NCBI GenBank assembly: GCA_028564925.1
Contig: CM053030.1
Location: 376,620,945 to 376,684,944 of the forward strand
Reading direction: 5' to 3'
Source: Lithobates sylvaticus
Taxonomy: Eukaryota > Chordata > Amphibia > Anura > Ranidae
Length of the DNA stretch: 64,000 nucleotides
Part shown: piece after piece, positions 23,520 to 34,318 of the stretch
Layout: each line of letters starts with the position of its first letter
Position numbering within the stretch: the stretch's first letter is position 1
Translations under genes and position numbers: made by a program
Notes under the pieces: generated by a model
Database searches by the model: none
What the model saw: the letters and a program-made list of their open reading frames with translations, nothing else
What the model was told of the DNA's origin: nothing

Positions 23520-25537
23520 AGCCCTTTTATATTGCAGTTTACTAGTCCTTAAATGTAGTGGATTTTTCCTCTTTTTTTAGGCTTTCATTTTTTATTTTCA
23601 CCTGATAATTCTGCCATGCTATGCAAGGGCACTGGGTTTGGCAGGATGAATATGCATTTCCCTGCGACTGGTTCCCATGCAGTATATTCATTTTTTGTTC
23701 TCGAGTTTAGTTGAATACCTAAATTTTTTTAATGAAAAAAAGCTGTAAATAAAATAATAATTACAAATAAATTAGCTCATACAGCTCTGTGAATAGACTC
23801 CACGTGTGGTATGCATGTGAGAGTAGGGGGAATACATATAGCCATTATTCTTCTATTGTAAGAATAAAGAGTCAAAATATATAATTATCTACAATTGATT
23901 CCATTTCCCAGTCACTCCTTGTAGAGGTACTTAATGGAAATTTCCTTTTTTTTAATAATAAATCTCACAAAAGCACTACAGATGTACGTAATACAAGGTT
24001 ATACTCATCTTTATTGAATGCATACAGGTATCCAGCAGATCAGAAAAATAACAACATTTAATACCATGAACCTAGAGGGTGGAAAAGATTAGGTCTGAGT
24101 GGTCTTGGAGCTACTAATATTTATGATTGTTTGGTCCGAAGTCCAGTGTCACCTCCAAATTATAAGGAAACATTTAACATAATTATAGCTTTAAACTATA
24201 GGACTGTTATCTGCCTTTACCAGTCGCTGAGTATGCACGTTCCTTGTCAAAAATGAATTTTTATTAGAATGATGGGTTACATGCAAACTATCTCTTTTGG
24301 AATAGCAGGAAAGCATATATCAATTTTAATTGTCAGTTGCAAGGACACTAGTCTGTAATACATGTCAGAGTGCCCTTACTCAGGGGCGAAATACATATGA
24401 ACAATTGCAATGATGACACATGTTCTATACTAAATCAAAAATAGTAACCTTAAGGTATTTACAGGTATTTTATAACCACTTTAAATATAAATAAATAAGA
24501 CCAATCACATGGAAGCAGTCGGGTCAAACTAAAATGTTTTACTGCTTGCAGATATTTAATAGCTTCCCGGTGCTGAAAATCCAAGGATTAGGCAGCTGAC
24601 TGCAAAGAAGGAAGACGGCTCTCTAGTTAAGAGCAGCAGTCTCCAAATATAGGTCCAATACACTTCTGTGCCTTGTCACCACTACAGTGGTGTAATCAGC
24701 AATATTTGCTAAAGAGATCAAGTGTCACAGATTCCACAGCTATAGTGCTGACAAGGTGTGGAGAGTTAAGATTATGTACAGAGGCTGCTGCTTTCACAGA
24801 TATAGAATAGGGAGACACAGCAGTGCTCATCTGAGTGCAGTATGTTAGAACAAGTAAATAATAAATGTATTTGTTAAAAAGTCAAGCTAGTAGTCGTCTC
24901 CCCGTCAGCTGTGATGTGACTGTATGTGGGACACAGGGCCGTCAGGCGCGCGTTCGGAGCATGCATGCTCCTTCTTCAGGCTGTAATAGCGCCATGATGG
25001 AATAGGGCTGACTTATATGGTGACTAGGAGGGGAGAGGAACTACGTTTCCCAGTGTCCTATGCGAGCTGCTGTGGTCAGGTGGTAACATTTTAGTGCAGC
25101 GAAGGGGCACTGGGGTGTGTGTAGTATCCATAGAGTGCAAAATAAATATTAATTCAAGAGTAAAAAGTATAAAATGTGTAACCATACTAAATAGAATAGT
25201 GGAAAAAAGGATGTTTGGTATAAAAGGAACTGTAACTACTTAACTGGTGGATATGAGGCTGGCCCTCTAATGGTGTAAATTGGTAATGCATAGGTCAATA
25301 AGGGATAAATACAGCACAAATCGATTAAGGTAGTACAAATTCAGAGGATGGACCTGGTCAACGGCCATGCTGCATTCACAGATGGGACTCCATAGCGAAA
25401 CAGCATCTTTAGTTAAATATTCTTGTTATATTTTCTTTATCTTTAGCTGTATCTGTCATTACTTTTAATAACTGTTATATTTATAATTATTCGTGTGATC
25501 TCTGTTTGCACATATTGAATAAAAACCCTAAAAGAAC
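23520..25537. other. Repeat-like non-coding sequence (unit B)
   Basis: Counterpart of 10881-12900. It includes the right-hand copy of the inverted pair at about 23908-23978 and the G/C-rich 'gcgcgcgttcggagcatgc' patch near 24947. Confidence 0.35.
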
Positions 25538-26080
25538 TTAAAGTGGTTGTAAAGTCAGAAGGTTTTTTTTATCTTAATGCATTCTATGCATTAAGATAAA
25601 AGGCCTTCTGTGTGCAGCAGCCCCCTGCAGTCCCCCTAACACTTACCTGAGGTCCCTATCTGTCCAGCAATGTTCACAATAATGTTCACAAGTTTCTCAG
25701 CCATCCGAGATTCTCCTTCCTGATTGGCTGAGACACAACAGTGTGGCGCCATTGGCTCCCACTGCTGTCAATCAAAGTCAGCTAGCCAATAAAGGGAGAG
25801 AGTGGATGGGGACGGGCTGGGGCTCCATGTCTGGATGGACACACGGAGATGTGACTCGGCCCGGGTGCCCCCATAGCCAGCTGCTTGCTGTGGGGGCACT
25901 GAACAGGAAGGAGGGGCCAGGATCACAGAAGAAGGACCCGAGAAGAAGAGGATCCAGGCTGCTCTGTGCAAATCCACTGCAACAGAGCAGGTAAGTATAA
26001 CATGTTTATTATTATATTATTATAAGTATAACATGTTTATTATTTTTATAGCAAAAAACAAGACTTTACAATTACTTTAA
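25538..26080 (+). mobile_element. TTAA-flanked MITE, plus orientation (unit B)
   Basis: TTAA at 25538-25541 and 26077-26080; counterpart of 12901-13441, with the same terminal repeats, internal palindrome and 'caggtaagtat' motif. Confidence 0.8.
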
Positions 26081-26216
26081 ACTATCACGTGACTATGATA
26101 CAACACACACACAATTTTGCTTTCATAAGTTTAAAGGTTTTTATTATTGTTATCATTATAATTATTATTTCTGCTCTTCCTTTTATACTTTGTAACAGAG
26201 ACAGTAAATAAACTCT

Positions 26217-26732
26217 AAAGCCCCATACACACGCTCGGACAATCCGCGGACCAGGTCAGTCGGACTTTGTCCGACGTACTTTGTCCGATGTTGGCGTTGC
26301 GTACACACGGTCGGACTACGTTGTCGGAATATCCGGTCCGGAAGAACGTCGTGACGTAAGTCGTCGTCCACGAGATTAGAAAAGGGAAGTTCAGCACCAC
26401 GTCAGGCACCCGTTGGGCTCCTTCTGCTGATCCCGTGTTTATCGAGAGTTAGTGGAAGTTTGGTGACTTAAGATTCGCGCTTCTCAGTTTTCTGACTCAG
26501 ATCGTTACTGCTCTTCAGTTTGTGCTTGTCGTGCGTATCTGTTTATTAGTGCGTGTAGTCAGTTCGCATTTGTTGGTCATTGCGGCCTATATCTTGATAT
26601 AGGACGCTTTGATTTGCACTGCTTATTGTCTGCTCGTTGCTGGTATTCACTTCGTTCTTTCAGGCCTTGCTGTTTATCGGTGCTTTCTGTTTGTCCGTTC
26701 TGACCAGCCGACCTTTTGTGACCTTCTGAGCG
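26217..26732 (+). promoter_or_regulatory. Harbinger left terminal region and transposase 5' leader
   Basis: 26217-26350 holds the terminal repeat and two further 'gtacacacggtcgga'-like motifs, the likely binding region for the element's proteins by family analogy. 26400-26732 is the transposase leader, ending at ATG 26733. No clear TATA box is visible. Confidence 0.45.
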
Positions 26733-28902
26733 ATGTTTCCCGTGCGTACTCGTCGCCGAGTTCGTGCTGTACGCGGAATTGGTGTCGGGCTTTTAGCTTT
26801 GACCCAAGACCCGTCCATGAACAGAGTGACGAGGAGTATGTGGACCAAGAATTGGTTGCTTCAGCGTGACCAGTTCTCGCACATGCCTTTGCTTCGTGAG
26901 ATCCGGGAGAATAATCCTGATGATTTCAGGAACTTTCTCAGGATGACGGACCCCGATTTTCACCGTCTTTTGGCTTTGCTGACCCCCTTTATCAGCCGGC
27001 AGGATACCTGCATGAGACAAGCCATTACTCCGGAGCAGAGGCTTGTTGCCACGTTGAGGTACTTGGCGACAGGGAGAAGTCTTCAGGATTTGAAGTTCTC
27101 TTCAGGTATCTCTCCCCAGGCCCTGGGAATCATTATTCCAGAGACCTGTTCTGCCATCATTCAGGTCCTGCAGGAGGACTATATTAAGGTAACATTTCTA
27201 CTTTACTATTCCCTTCTATGTATGCTCTGTTTGCTAATGACTTGTATTTTTGACCTCCTTCCCTAATTACCATGATTGCAATATGTTCTAATATGCTGTG
27301 CCCCTTTTCTCCTTCATGCATTTTTCCCTTCACTTACCTCACCAGCATGCTCTTCTGCCCCAATAGACACCTATGGCCTAGTCACTTAAGCAATGTCTTT
27401 TGTCTGCTGCATAGTATTGTTTGCCCCAAAACACCCCCTAAAATATGCACAAATGTTTGCTGTGTGGTTTACTTCATGTAGAGCCCCCTTTTTTTGTTCT
27501 TTTGGTGGGGGGGGGGGGGGCAAACTCATTAGGAACCCCCTCCCCCAACTGCTCTGTCAGATGGTACCAATCCTTTATCTGCTGGCTTTCCCAAGGTCCA
27601 TACACACTATATACCTACCTCTTTATAGTGCGCATCTTTAGGGATGAATTCAGCAAAGCATGTAGTGCAAGGGACTGCCTCCATACATTCCATTTCCTAT
27701 TTTTTTGTCTTCTTTCCCTCCTATTAGCTTGCTTGGTAATTTAATAATGTCACACTGTGCCTGCCTTTTTTGGGGGGGGGGGGGGGGGGTTTAAATGTTT
27801 TTTGATTTTTCCTGTGGCCTGCCAATAGTGTTAAGTACAGAGGGTCTGGCCAAACTAGCCCACATTATTGAGCCATTTGCCAATCAATGAAGTGCAGAGG
27901 GTTACCTCTCCACCACCCCCCCCCCCCCCCAAAACCCCTAGTTATTGCCAATGGCCCATCAGAAGTGGGGGGATTGATGGGGGGGTGAGTAATCTGTGAA
28001 GGGGAGCCTCTACTTTTCTGTGCAAATACTTTCCAGACTCCAATTTTATACAATGCTCTTGTTCCAAGATGTTGATTGTCTAATCTGCTTGCAATGTTTA
28101 GGTGCAAAGTGACTAATTTTTTTTTTCTTGTTTCACTCCACAGTTCCCTTCCACGCCACAGGAATGGCAGACTGTGGCCTCCCACTTTGCCAGCCGTTGG
28201 GACTTTCCTAACTGCGGAGGGGCAATTGATGGGAAACACGTCCGCATCGTCCCACCGCCCAACTCGGGGTCCTACTATTATAATTATAAAGGGTTTAATA
28301 GTGTAGTGATGTTGGCGGTGGTGTCGGCAACATACGAGTTTATGTATGTGGACGTGGGGATGAACGGCCGGATATCGGATAGTGGGGCCATTACGCACAC
28401 GGAGTTCTACTGGCGTCTCCAAAGTGGCAGTCTGTGCTTGCCACCTCCAGAGGAGAATGCCGAAGGACTCCCCTTCGTCTTTGTCGCAGATGAAGCGTTT
28501 GCGTTGACTCCCCATGTGATGAGGCCGTTCCCGATGAGGACCCTCACCCCGGACCAGAGGGTCTTCAACTACAGGCTGTCCAGAGCCAGAAGAGTTGTGG
28601 AGAACGCTTTTGGCATCCTGGCCAGCCGCTTCCGCCTGTTCCTGACGGCATTTAACTTGGCGAAATACAAACTGAACCACATAGTTCTTGCCTGTTGCAT
28701 ATTGCACAACTTCCTCAAAAGACATAACAGGAACTATGTGGTGCCCGTTGGCCCAGATGTGGAGGGCCCTCCAAATGCCGAACTCACAGCCCTTCGAGTG
28801 GCACGTCCAGGCTTGCCCCCTCTAAATGCCCGTGTGGTCCGGGACCAATATATGCAGTACTTTGTGGGTAGGGGGGCCATTGCTCTGCCTGACGATGTGT
28901 GA
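26733..28902 (+). CDS. PIF/Harbinger DDE transposase, two exons
   Basis: Cuts and joins the element's DNA; in characterised Harbingers it is brought to the nucleus and the element ends by the partner Myb-like protein. I place exon 1 at 26733-27188 and exon 2 at 28144-28902, joined in phase 0 across a GT-AG intron (acceptor 'tttcactccacag'), giving 404 residues. Exon 1 has the N-terminal helical region (DDFRNFLRMTDPDFHRLL) and an HTH-like segment (TLRYLATGRSLQDLKFSSGI). Exon 2 is the DDE_Tnp_4-type catalytic domain: D181 in GGAIDGKHV, D268 in FVADEAFAL, E305 in RRVVENAFGIL. No stop or frame break is seen, and the length fits the HARBI1/transposase family (about 350-400 aa). A polyadenylation-like 'aataaa' lies about 10 bp after the stop. 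A later in-frame ATG at 26817 is an alternative start. Confidence 0.9.
27189..28143 (+). other. Transposase intron with long G and C homopolymers
   Basis: Starts with 'gtaaca' and ends with a pyrimidine tract and 'cag'. It contains G14 (27507-27520), G18 (27772-27789) and C15 (27916-27930). The 286-aa minus-strand open frame over 27865-28725 runs opposite exon 2 and this intron and is a shadow. Confidence 0.7.
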
Positions 28903-29218
28903 GAGGCATTTTTTAATAAATCTGATATTTTAACCAACCTATGATTTCATGTCATTTCAGTCTTCTTTTTAGCTTATTTTACTTTGACATTTTTTCCCTT
29001 TGCCTTCGACAGTGGGAATGCACTTTCTGGGCAAAAGGAGGTAACAGTCTCTTCTTCCCAAAAAGATTATTCTCATGTTGTGTGTTTCCTACCTAATCTT
29101 TGGTCTAGAGAAGGTTTGTACTGCATAACTGACACCCAAAATACTCCTTTTCATCACCAGGTCTGACATGTGTGTATTCTCCAAAATGCTGTGCTCCGTG
29201 TTTTCGTACAAAGCACTG

Positions 29219-29335
29219 TGGGTGTCATTTACATAAGTCAAATCCGCTATGCTCTACAAGTGCATTGAAAAAGTTCCCCGGGAAAGAAAATTGGAGTGCA
29301 AAGTGGATTTGCCTTTAGTAAATAACACCCATTGC
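29219..29335. repeat. Short inverted-repeat element downstream of transposase
   Basis: 'gggtgtcatttacataag' at the left and 'tttagtaaataacaccc' at the right form imperfect inverted ends of a ~117-bp stretch, likely a small MITE nested in the Harbinger element. The rest of 28903-29657 shows nothing recognisable. Confidence 0.4.
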
Positions 29336-29657
29336 CCCCCATATCCTTTTCATTTTACATACATAATGCATTGTGTTTTTTAAATAAGGAAGCCACACAT
29401 TTAGAAAAATAAAAGTTTACTAGGAAAACATTCCCAAGTGCGTTTACAATCTTCACGCCAAAACTGACAACATCTTGGTTATTTACAACATTGTTTACAA
29501 ACATTCCGCAATTGGTAAAACCAGGCATGGAGCAAAACAGAACCTAGGAACTTGGAAAGTTCAACTTTGTAAAGTGAAGACAAGATCAGACATGACTATA
29601 TGTTCAAAGTGTGTTTGATCTTGCCTTCATCACATGGGGGGGTCACCCCCGAAAAGT

Positions 29658-29907
29658 GGAAATTTGGAACATGCACACAATTTGGGACTGAAAATGGTCA
29701 TTAGATGGTAAAACACATGCCTAGAAGCTTCAAAAGTGCCATTTTCCATCATGGGGATGAATGGACGTTTTTTGGGGGTGCAACCCCTTCACCACAACCA
29801 CTTTCGTAGTTCGTAAAGTGTTTGCACCCCCAAAAAAACGTTGCCATTCATCCACCATGGTGGGAGCTAGCACATGTGGACACAATGTGTGCATGTTCCA
29901 AATTTCA
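29658..29907. repeat. 250-bp palindrome between convergent Harbinger genes
   Basis: Outer arms 'ggaaatttggaacatgcaca' (29658) and its complement (ending about 29906). An inner pair, 'catggggatgaatggacg' (29752) against 'gccattcatccaccatgg', flanks a core of 'ttttttgggggtgcaa' and its complement. It lies between the 3' end of the plus-strand transposase and the 3' end of the minus-strand Myb-like gene. Confidence 0.75.
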
Positions 29908-29974
29908 GACAGTTTTTAAGTTGCAAATGTGTTCTGAAGCTGGCACAAATGTGTGTTAATTACTTGGTGCGTTT

Positions 29975-31330
29975 TCATATTTTTCCTAAAATATCAATGA
30001 TGTTCTTCAATTTTTGTTGAACATCATTGATGTTTTGCTTTATGTAATCTAGATCTCTATTGCAGACCATTATCTCTCCGATGAGTACGTGGGCACTCTC
30101 TGTGGTAAAGTGCGATTTTTCTTCCACAACATCCACGTCACCTAAAAACCACAAACAAACAAAAATGGGGTGTTGGAAATGAGGCAGCCATACATGGATT
30201 AGCTTACCAGTAGCTGTGTTCTCCCACACTCACCTGTTGTGGTGACAATTTCTCCAAGTTCGATGATCTCTCCTTCCTCCTCCTCCTCCTCCTCTGCTTC
30301 TGCTCTTTCCCCTTTTTTGGTAGGTGTTGGTTTGGGGGTTTCCTCAGACGGCCCAAGTTTTCGCTCCCCTATGAGAATGTCCAAAAGGAAGATTTAGCAA
30401 CACAAGCTATTGAGGGCAGAAATAGGAAATGACAAACATTGCTTGAAAGTGACGGACACTATTTTAGTTTGGCCAGTTACAAATGTCAACTACATGAATG
30501 AAGTCACTTTGTAAAGGTGCTAAACTGACTAGCTTTTTGGTAGAAGTTTGTGTGATGGAGACCCCCCTCTAGTATCCACTGGAGCACATGTGTGGAAAAG
30601 CATAATAAAAAGGGGGTTTGGGTGTCCCAGCACTAGTGCTCTAGAGTCCAGATGGGTAAACAGCTACTGAGTGACCTCTCCTTTACATTGAATAAATTGG
30701 CTTTACATTCTTGATGACATTTCTAGTGAGAACAAACTTCCTTTCCCCAAAAAAACACCAAACATCGTATTATAAGTGGCCGAACGATCGAGGTTGCGTA
30801 CGATCGAATGCACACACACACGACCATGACAGTGGCAGAAAGATCGAGGCTGAGTACGATCGAATGCACAGACGAACCTGAAAGTGGCCATTTTGGAATG
30901 TACAACTTGGTAAAAATCAAAACACAATGGAGCAGTATGCAAGCAAGAAATCAAACACAAAACACAACTACTTACTTTTTTGAAGAATTCTCTTGATCTT
31001 TCTGTACTGATCGGCCTCCCTCAGTTTCAGGTCTGACCAGCGTTTCCTGAGTTGCTCCTTGGATCGTTGTACCCCAAAATTATTGTACAGCCTTCTCACA
31101 ACTTTAGACATGATCTTGGCCTTGCGGACATTGGGGTTGAGGTAAGGCCCATACTTCCCATCATAGTCGCTCCTCTTTAATATGTCCACCATCTCCAACA
31201 TTTCTCCAAATGACATATTGGAGGCCTTGAATTTCAGGTTCCGGGATCGGGACGTTTCTGCCTCCGGACTTTCCTCGTCCTCCTCCTCGTTGGTGGGATA
31301 TTTGTGGCGCACCTGCTGTGTCCCCGCCAT
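29975..31330 (-). CDS. Harbinger Myb/SANT-like DNA-binding protein, three exons
   Basis: The second protein of vertebrate Harbingers, thought to bind element ends and escort the transposase into the nucleus. Exons on the minus strand: 31330-30976, 30368-30234 and 30141-29975, all with GT-AG borders (donors gtaagt and gtgagt), in frame throughout, 218 residues. Residues 1-30 are acidic and Ser-rich. Residues about 35-118 form the Myb/SANT-like trihelix, ending in LRKRWSDLKLREADQYRKIK, which resembles the equivalent part of NAIF1, the domesticated relative. A Pro/Lys stretch and an EEEEEEE acidic run follow. The C-terminal ~45 residues look like a coiled coil (LDYIKQNINDVQQKLKNIID). No breaks are seen. 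It converges on the transposase gene and diverges from the MADF gene. Confidence 0.85.
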
Positions 31331-31643
31331 GTGCTCTCCCCACTACGCCGTAAAGAGAAGGGGTGGGGAATAGACGAGAAAGATCGTCAGGGGCGGGCGG
31401 AGTTTGAAGCATGCGCAGTGTATATAAAACGTCACACGCCTGTGTCGTAGCCACGATCTGGGAGACGAGGGGAGAGAAAACTCACACGAGACGATCGCTA
31501 CAAACGAAGGTACAATTTAACGTTGGTACATAACTAGCCTAGACTGATTTGAACTTGAGGCTTCTTTATGGAGAAGATTAGGAGAGTTTAGCCTGACATA
31601 ATTTATAGGGTTTGGTGTGTTGTTGTGTCTTGCAGAGATTGAT
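31331..31643. promoter_or_regulatory. Shared divergent promoter region of Myb-like and MADF genes
   Basis: Only 313 bp separate the two start codons. It contains a GC-box-like 'ggggcgggcgg' at about 31390-31400 and a TATA box 'tatataaaac' at 31421-31430 pointing toward the MADF gene. On that side a non-coding first exon probably ends at the donor in 'cgaaggtacaa' (about 31509), with the acceptor 'gttgtgtcttgcag' ending at 31635. Confidence 0.55.
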
Positions 31644-32667
31644 ATGAAGGGATTCAACGACATGAGTTTTCTCCCCCTCTTCATTGCCAAATACAGGGAT
31701 TTTCCCATATTGTGGCAGGGTATACACCCACATTACACCAACAAACCAAAGAGGCACGCAGCCCTGGAGGAACTTGTGGAATTTGTCAAGCCAAGGTTCC
31801 CCACGGCAACTGTTGATGATATTAGAAAGAAAATTGGCAGCCTGAGGAGTGCGTATATCAGGGAGAGGAAGAAGGTCGTGAAGTCTGAGGAAACTGCAAC
31901 TTCAGCAGATGAGGTCTATGTCCCCAAGCTCTGGTACTATCAGAGTCTCCATTTTCTGAAGGACCAGGCTGATGTCACGGAGCCAACCTCAACTCCTCCT
32001 TCCACGCTTCCTTGCGCACAGCCCACCCCTGATGAGGCTTCCGAGGAGCAACCTGGGCCTTCCAGTCTGGAAGAGGTGGAGGAGCCCAGCTTGTTCCAGG
32101 TATAGTAGTTTTGTTACCATTTATGGGAATAATGAATGATGTTCACTTAATTCAGGATCGCCAATTGCTTAGTTCCTAACGTGTTTGACATATCAACAGA
32201 CAGTGGTGTGGGAGACATTTGGGGCCAGAATCTAAACTGCTGGGCTGAGAATTGTATGGTTTTCTATTTGTAAACATTTTGCACCAGTCACTAGATGAGA
32301 ATTGTGTGTGTTTGATGAACAAATAACTGAAACTATGTCCCTTTTTCCTACACAGGAAGACCTCAGCCAGGAGGTGGCTGTGGAAGGTGGCAGTCAGGAG
32401 GAGGCAGGGGTTAGTGGCAGCCACCAGCTGGGTAGTGGCAGCCAAGAGGGGGCTAGGCCGCGGAGCCTGACTGACTCCCAAATCCCTCTCCTCCGCCCTC
32501 CCGTACAAAAGGGCGAGAAGGGGGGGTTATGCGGCACAGTCAGCGCTCCGGATGATCAGAGAGGCTTCAGACTCCCTACATGCCACACCCGCCGACGAGG
32601 AGACCTTTGGCTCGGTGGTTGTCACAAAAATGATGGGTATGGAGGTGGGGCAACGCAACATGTGTGA
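31644..32667 (+). CDS. MADF-domain protein, third gene of the Harbinger element
   Basis: Likely a DNA-binding or adaptor protein. Exon 31644-32099 starts at an ATG just after a splice acceptor (MKGFNDMSFLPLF) and encodes a MADF domain at residues about 8-105: FIAKYRDFPILWQG at its start, TATVDDIRKKIGSLRSAYIRE in the middle, VYVPKLWYYQSLHFL at its end, the W/F/Y pattern of the family. A Pro/Glu linker follows. The next exon, from 32356 (acceptor 'cctacacag', phase 0), begins EDLSQEVAVEGG and stops at 32667 when read straight through (255 aa). However, the neighbouring frame from about 32528 looks more protein-like (SALRMIREASDSL, then DEETFGSVVVTKMMG, similar to C-terminal motifs of MADF proteins). 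A one-base change in the G-run near 32520-32526 has probably shifted the frame, or it is a sequencing error. Polyadenylation-like 'aataaa' at 33102. MADF genes accompany PIF-like elements in Drosophila. Confidence 0.72.
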
Positions 32668-33649
32668 GGGGCTCATCCTCCATGTCCTAAATAAGGGTAG
32701 GGCTGGGGAGATGACCCCAGTCACACATGTTTGCCATAGTTACCATGCTCCGCCTCCTCCTCCCTCCTCCTCCTCCTTCTGCCACCCCACCAGCACGACA
32801 GCCACAGCGTGGAAGGAAGCGTGGAAGGAAGACCTGAGAGTGACGACCTGCAATCAGTCTGGTGTGAGAGAAGATGGAGCCTCTTGTAGTACCAGAGCCT
32901 GGGGACCTAGATGGCATCTGCTGCAGTTCCGGATACTTTGGACTTCACGACCAGATTGCACTCCCCTTAATATACGTACTCCTCAGGCCCCCAATTTTCT
33001 ACGCTTGGACAATGATGGTTGCCGTGGGGGGCCAAGACTTTGCAAATTCCCCAAGTTTCACCATGGCTGCGTTCCTCTTTGGTTTGTTGGTGTGACCTAA
33101 ATAAAGGTTTTTTTGATTTGAAATAATCATTGACTATTGTGTTTTACTTTGCTACAATGACAGTTTTTCTTTGAGTAGGCTGGTACATTTCACTAATCCT
33201 AAAGTAGAATTAACAAGGGGCAACAACAACAAACAACCTCCTAGTAAATTTAAGCAAGAAATACAAATGTAAATAATGTGTTTTTGGTAATTTGAGACAC
33301 ACAACCCCCCTCCAAAAAAAAAAAAAAAAAACATTCAAATATGTATTCCCCAAAAAAAAAAAAAAAAGACAAATCATGGTAAAAAAATAACAAAGATTCT
33401 TTTCCGTTCAGAGTAAAAATAAACATGTAGTGTATAAATGCTGCAAAGTAATAAAGAAGTAAGTTTGTGAGAAGTGCGGGTGAATAGGAGCAGCTAAAAC
33501 ATGTCATTCTTGTTGCATTGTAAAGAAAAAGAGAATGCGCTGCATTAAAGACATTTTAACATTGCAGCGTGACGAATGTGCTGTGTCGATTAGGAAAGGT
33601 AGTTTTACCTGACCGAGCGCTTCCGTCACAGAATTTCTTCTGAGCATGC
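32668..33649 (+). other. 3' part of MADF gene and downstream non-coding DNA
   Basis: 32668-33100 probably includes the displaced C-terminal coding part; one frame near 32790-32837 ends in a basic RGRKRGRKT tail that resembles a nuclear localisation signal. 33101-33649 is AT-rich with A-runs at 33317 and 33353 and has no gene. Confidence 0.4.
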
Positions 33650-33861
33650 GTAGCACTTTGTCCGTCGGACAAGCGTACACACGCTCGGATTTGGTGTGAT
33701 CGGACCGGGTTGACGGGAAATCTTTCCAGCAGGAGATAAGACTTTGTCCGACGGACAAACCGACGAACACTGTCCGATGGTGCATACACACGGTCTGATT
33801 TTTCAACAACCTTGTCCGATCGGACCAAATTGATGAAAAAAGTCCGACCGTGTGTATGGAG
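33650..33861. promoter_or_regulatory. Harbinger right terminal region
   Basis: Contains repeated 'cgtacacacgctcgga', 'tttgtccgacggacaaa' and 'atacacacggtc' motifs that mirror the left terminal region, ending in the terminal repeat at 33861. Confidence 0.6.
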
Positions 33862-33945
33862 GTTTTGTATAGAGTAGGGAATGGTTAAGACTTAGCATAA
33901 CAGGAAGTTAAAGGAAAACTACGTCAATCAAGAGGAAATCCCCTC

Positions 33946-34318
33946 TTATTCCCCGTACACACAGTCGGAAATTCAGACGCAAAATGTCCGATCGGACCAT
34001 GTTGTCGGAAAATCCGGCCGTGTGTGGGCTCCATCGGACTTTTTGAGATCCTGCTCTCAAATTTTCCGACAACAAAATCCGATCGGACTTTTTCCCATCG
34101 TGTGTAGAGAATTCCGATGGACAAAGTGCCCCGCATGCTCAGATAAAATTACGAGACCAAAGCTATTGGCTACTAGCCTCTACGTAGTTCCGTCGTAAGC
34201 AACGAACGTCACCACGTTCAGAATGATCAGAATTTCCGACAACTTTGTCCGACTGTGTGTATGCAACACCAGTGTCGGACAAAATCCGTCTGAAAAATTC
34301 CGTGTGTACGGGGGCTTA
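33946..34318. mobile_element. PIF/Harbinger MITE (unit B)
   Basis: TTA duplications at 33946-33948 and 34316-34318; counterpart of 14348-14720. It lies only about 85 bp from the right end of the full-length Harbinger. Confidence 0.88.

Larger units (their letters stand above)
26217..33861. mobile_element. Full-length PIF/Harbinger transposon carrying three genes
   Basis: The left end begins 'agccccatacacacgctcgg' (26219) and the right end is the complement of 'cctccatacacacggtc' (ending 33861). Both subterminal regions are dense in 'gtccgac'/'cggacaaa' motifs, as in the Harbinger MITEs at 14348 and 53538. Between them lie a DDE transposase (+), a Myb/SANT-like gene (-) and a MADF-domain gene (+). 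The size, 7.6 kb, is large for Harbinger. A TAA is present at the left flank but no matching TTA/TAA follows the right end. Comparison with unit A shows 618 bp of host sequence missing exactly at the insertion. It inserted after, or on only one copy of, the duplication. Confidence 0.92.

Noticed and set aside
27865-28725. 286-aa minus-strand open frame
   Set aside because: It lies opposite transposase exon 2 and its intron; the plus strand has the conserved DDE motifs and the minus translation resembles nothing.
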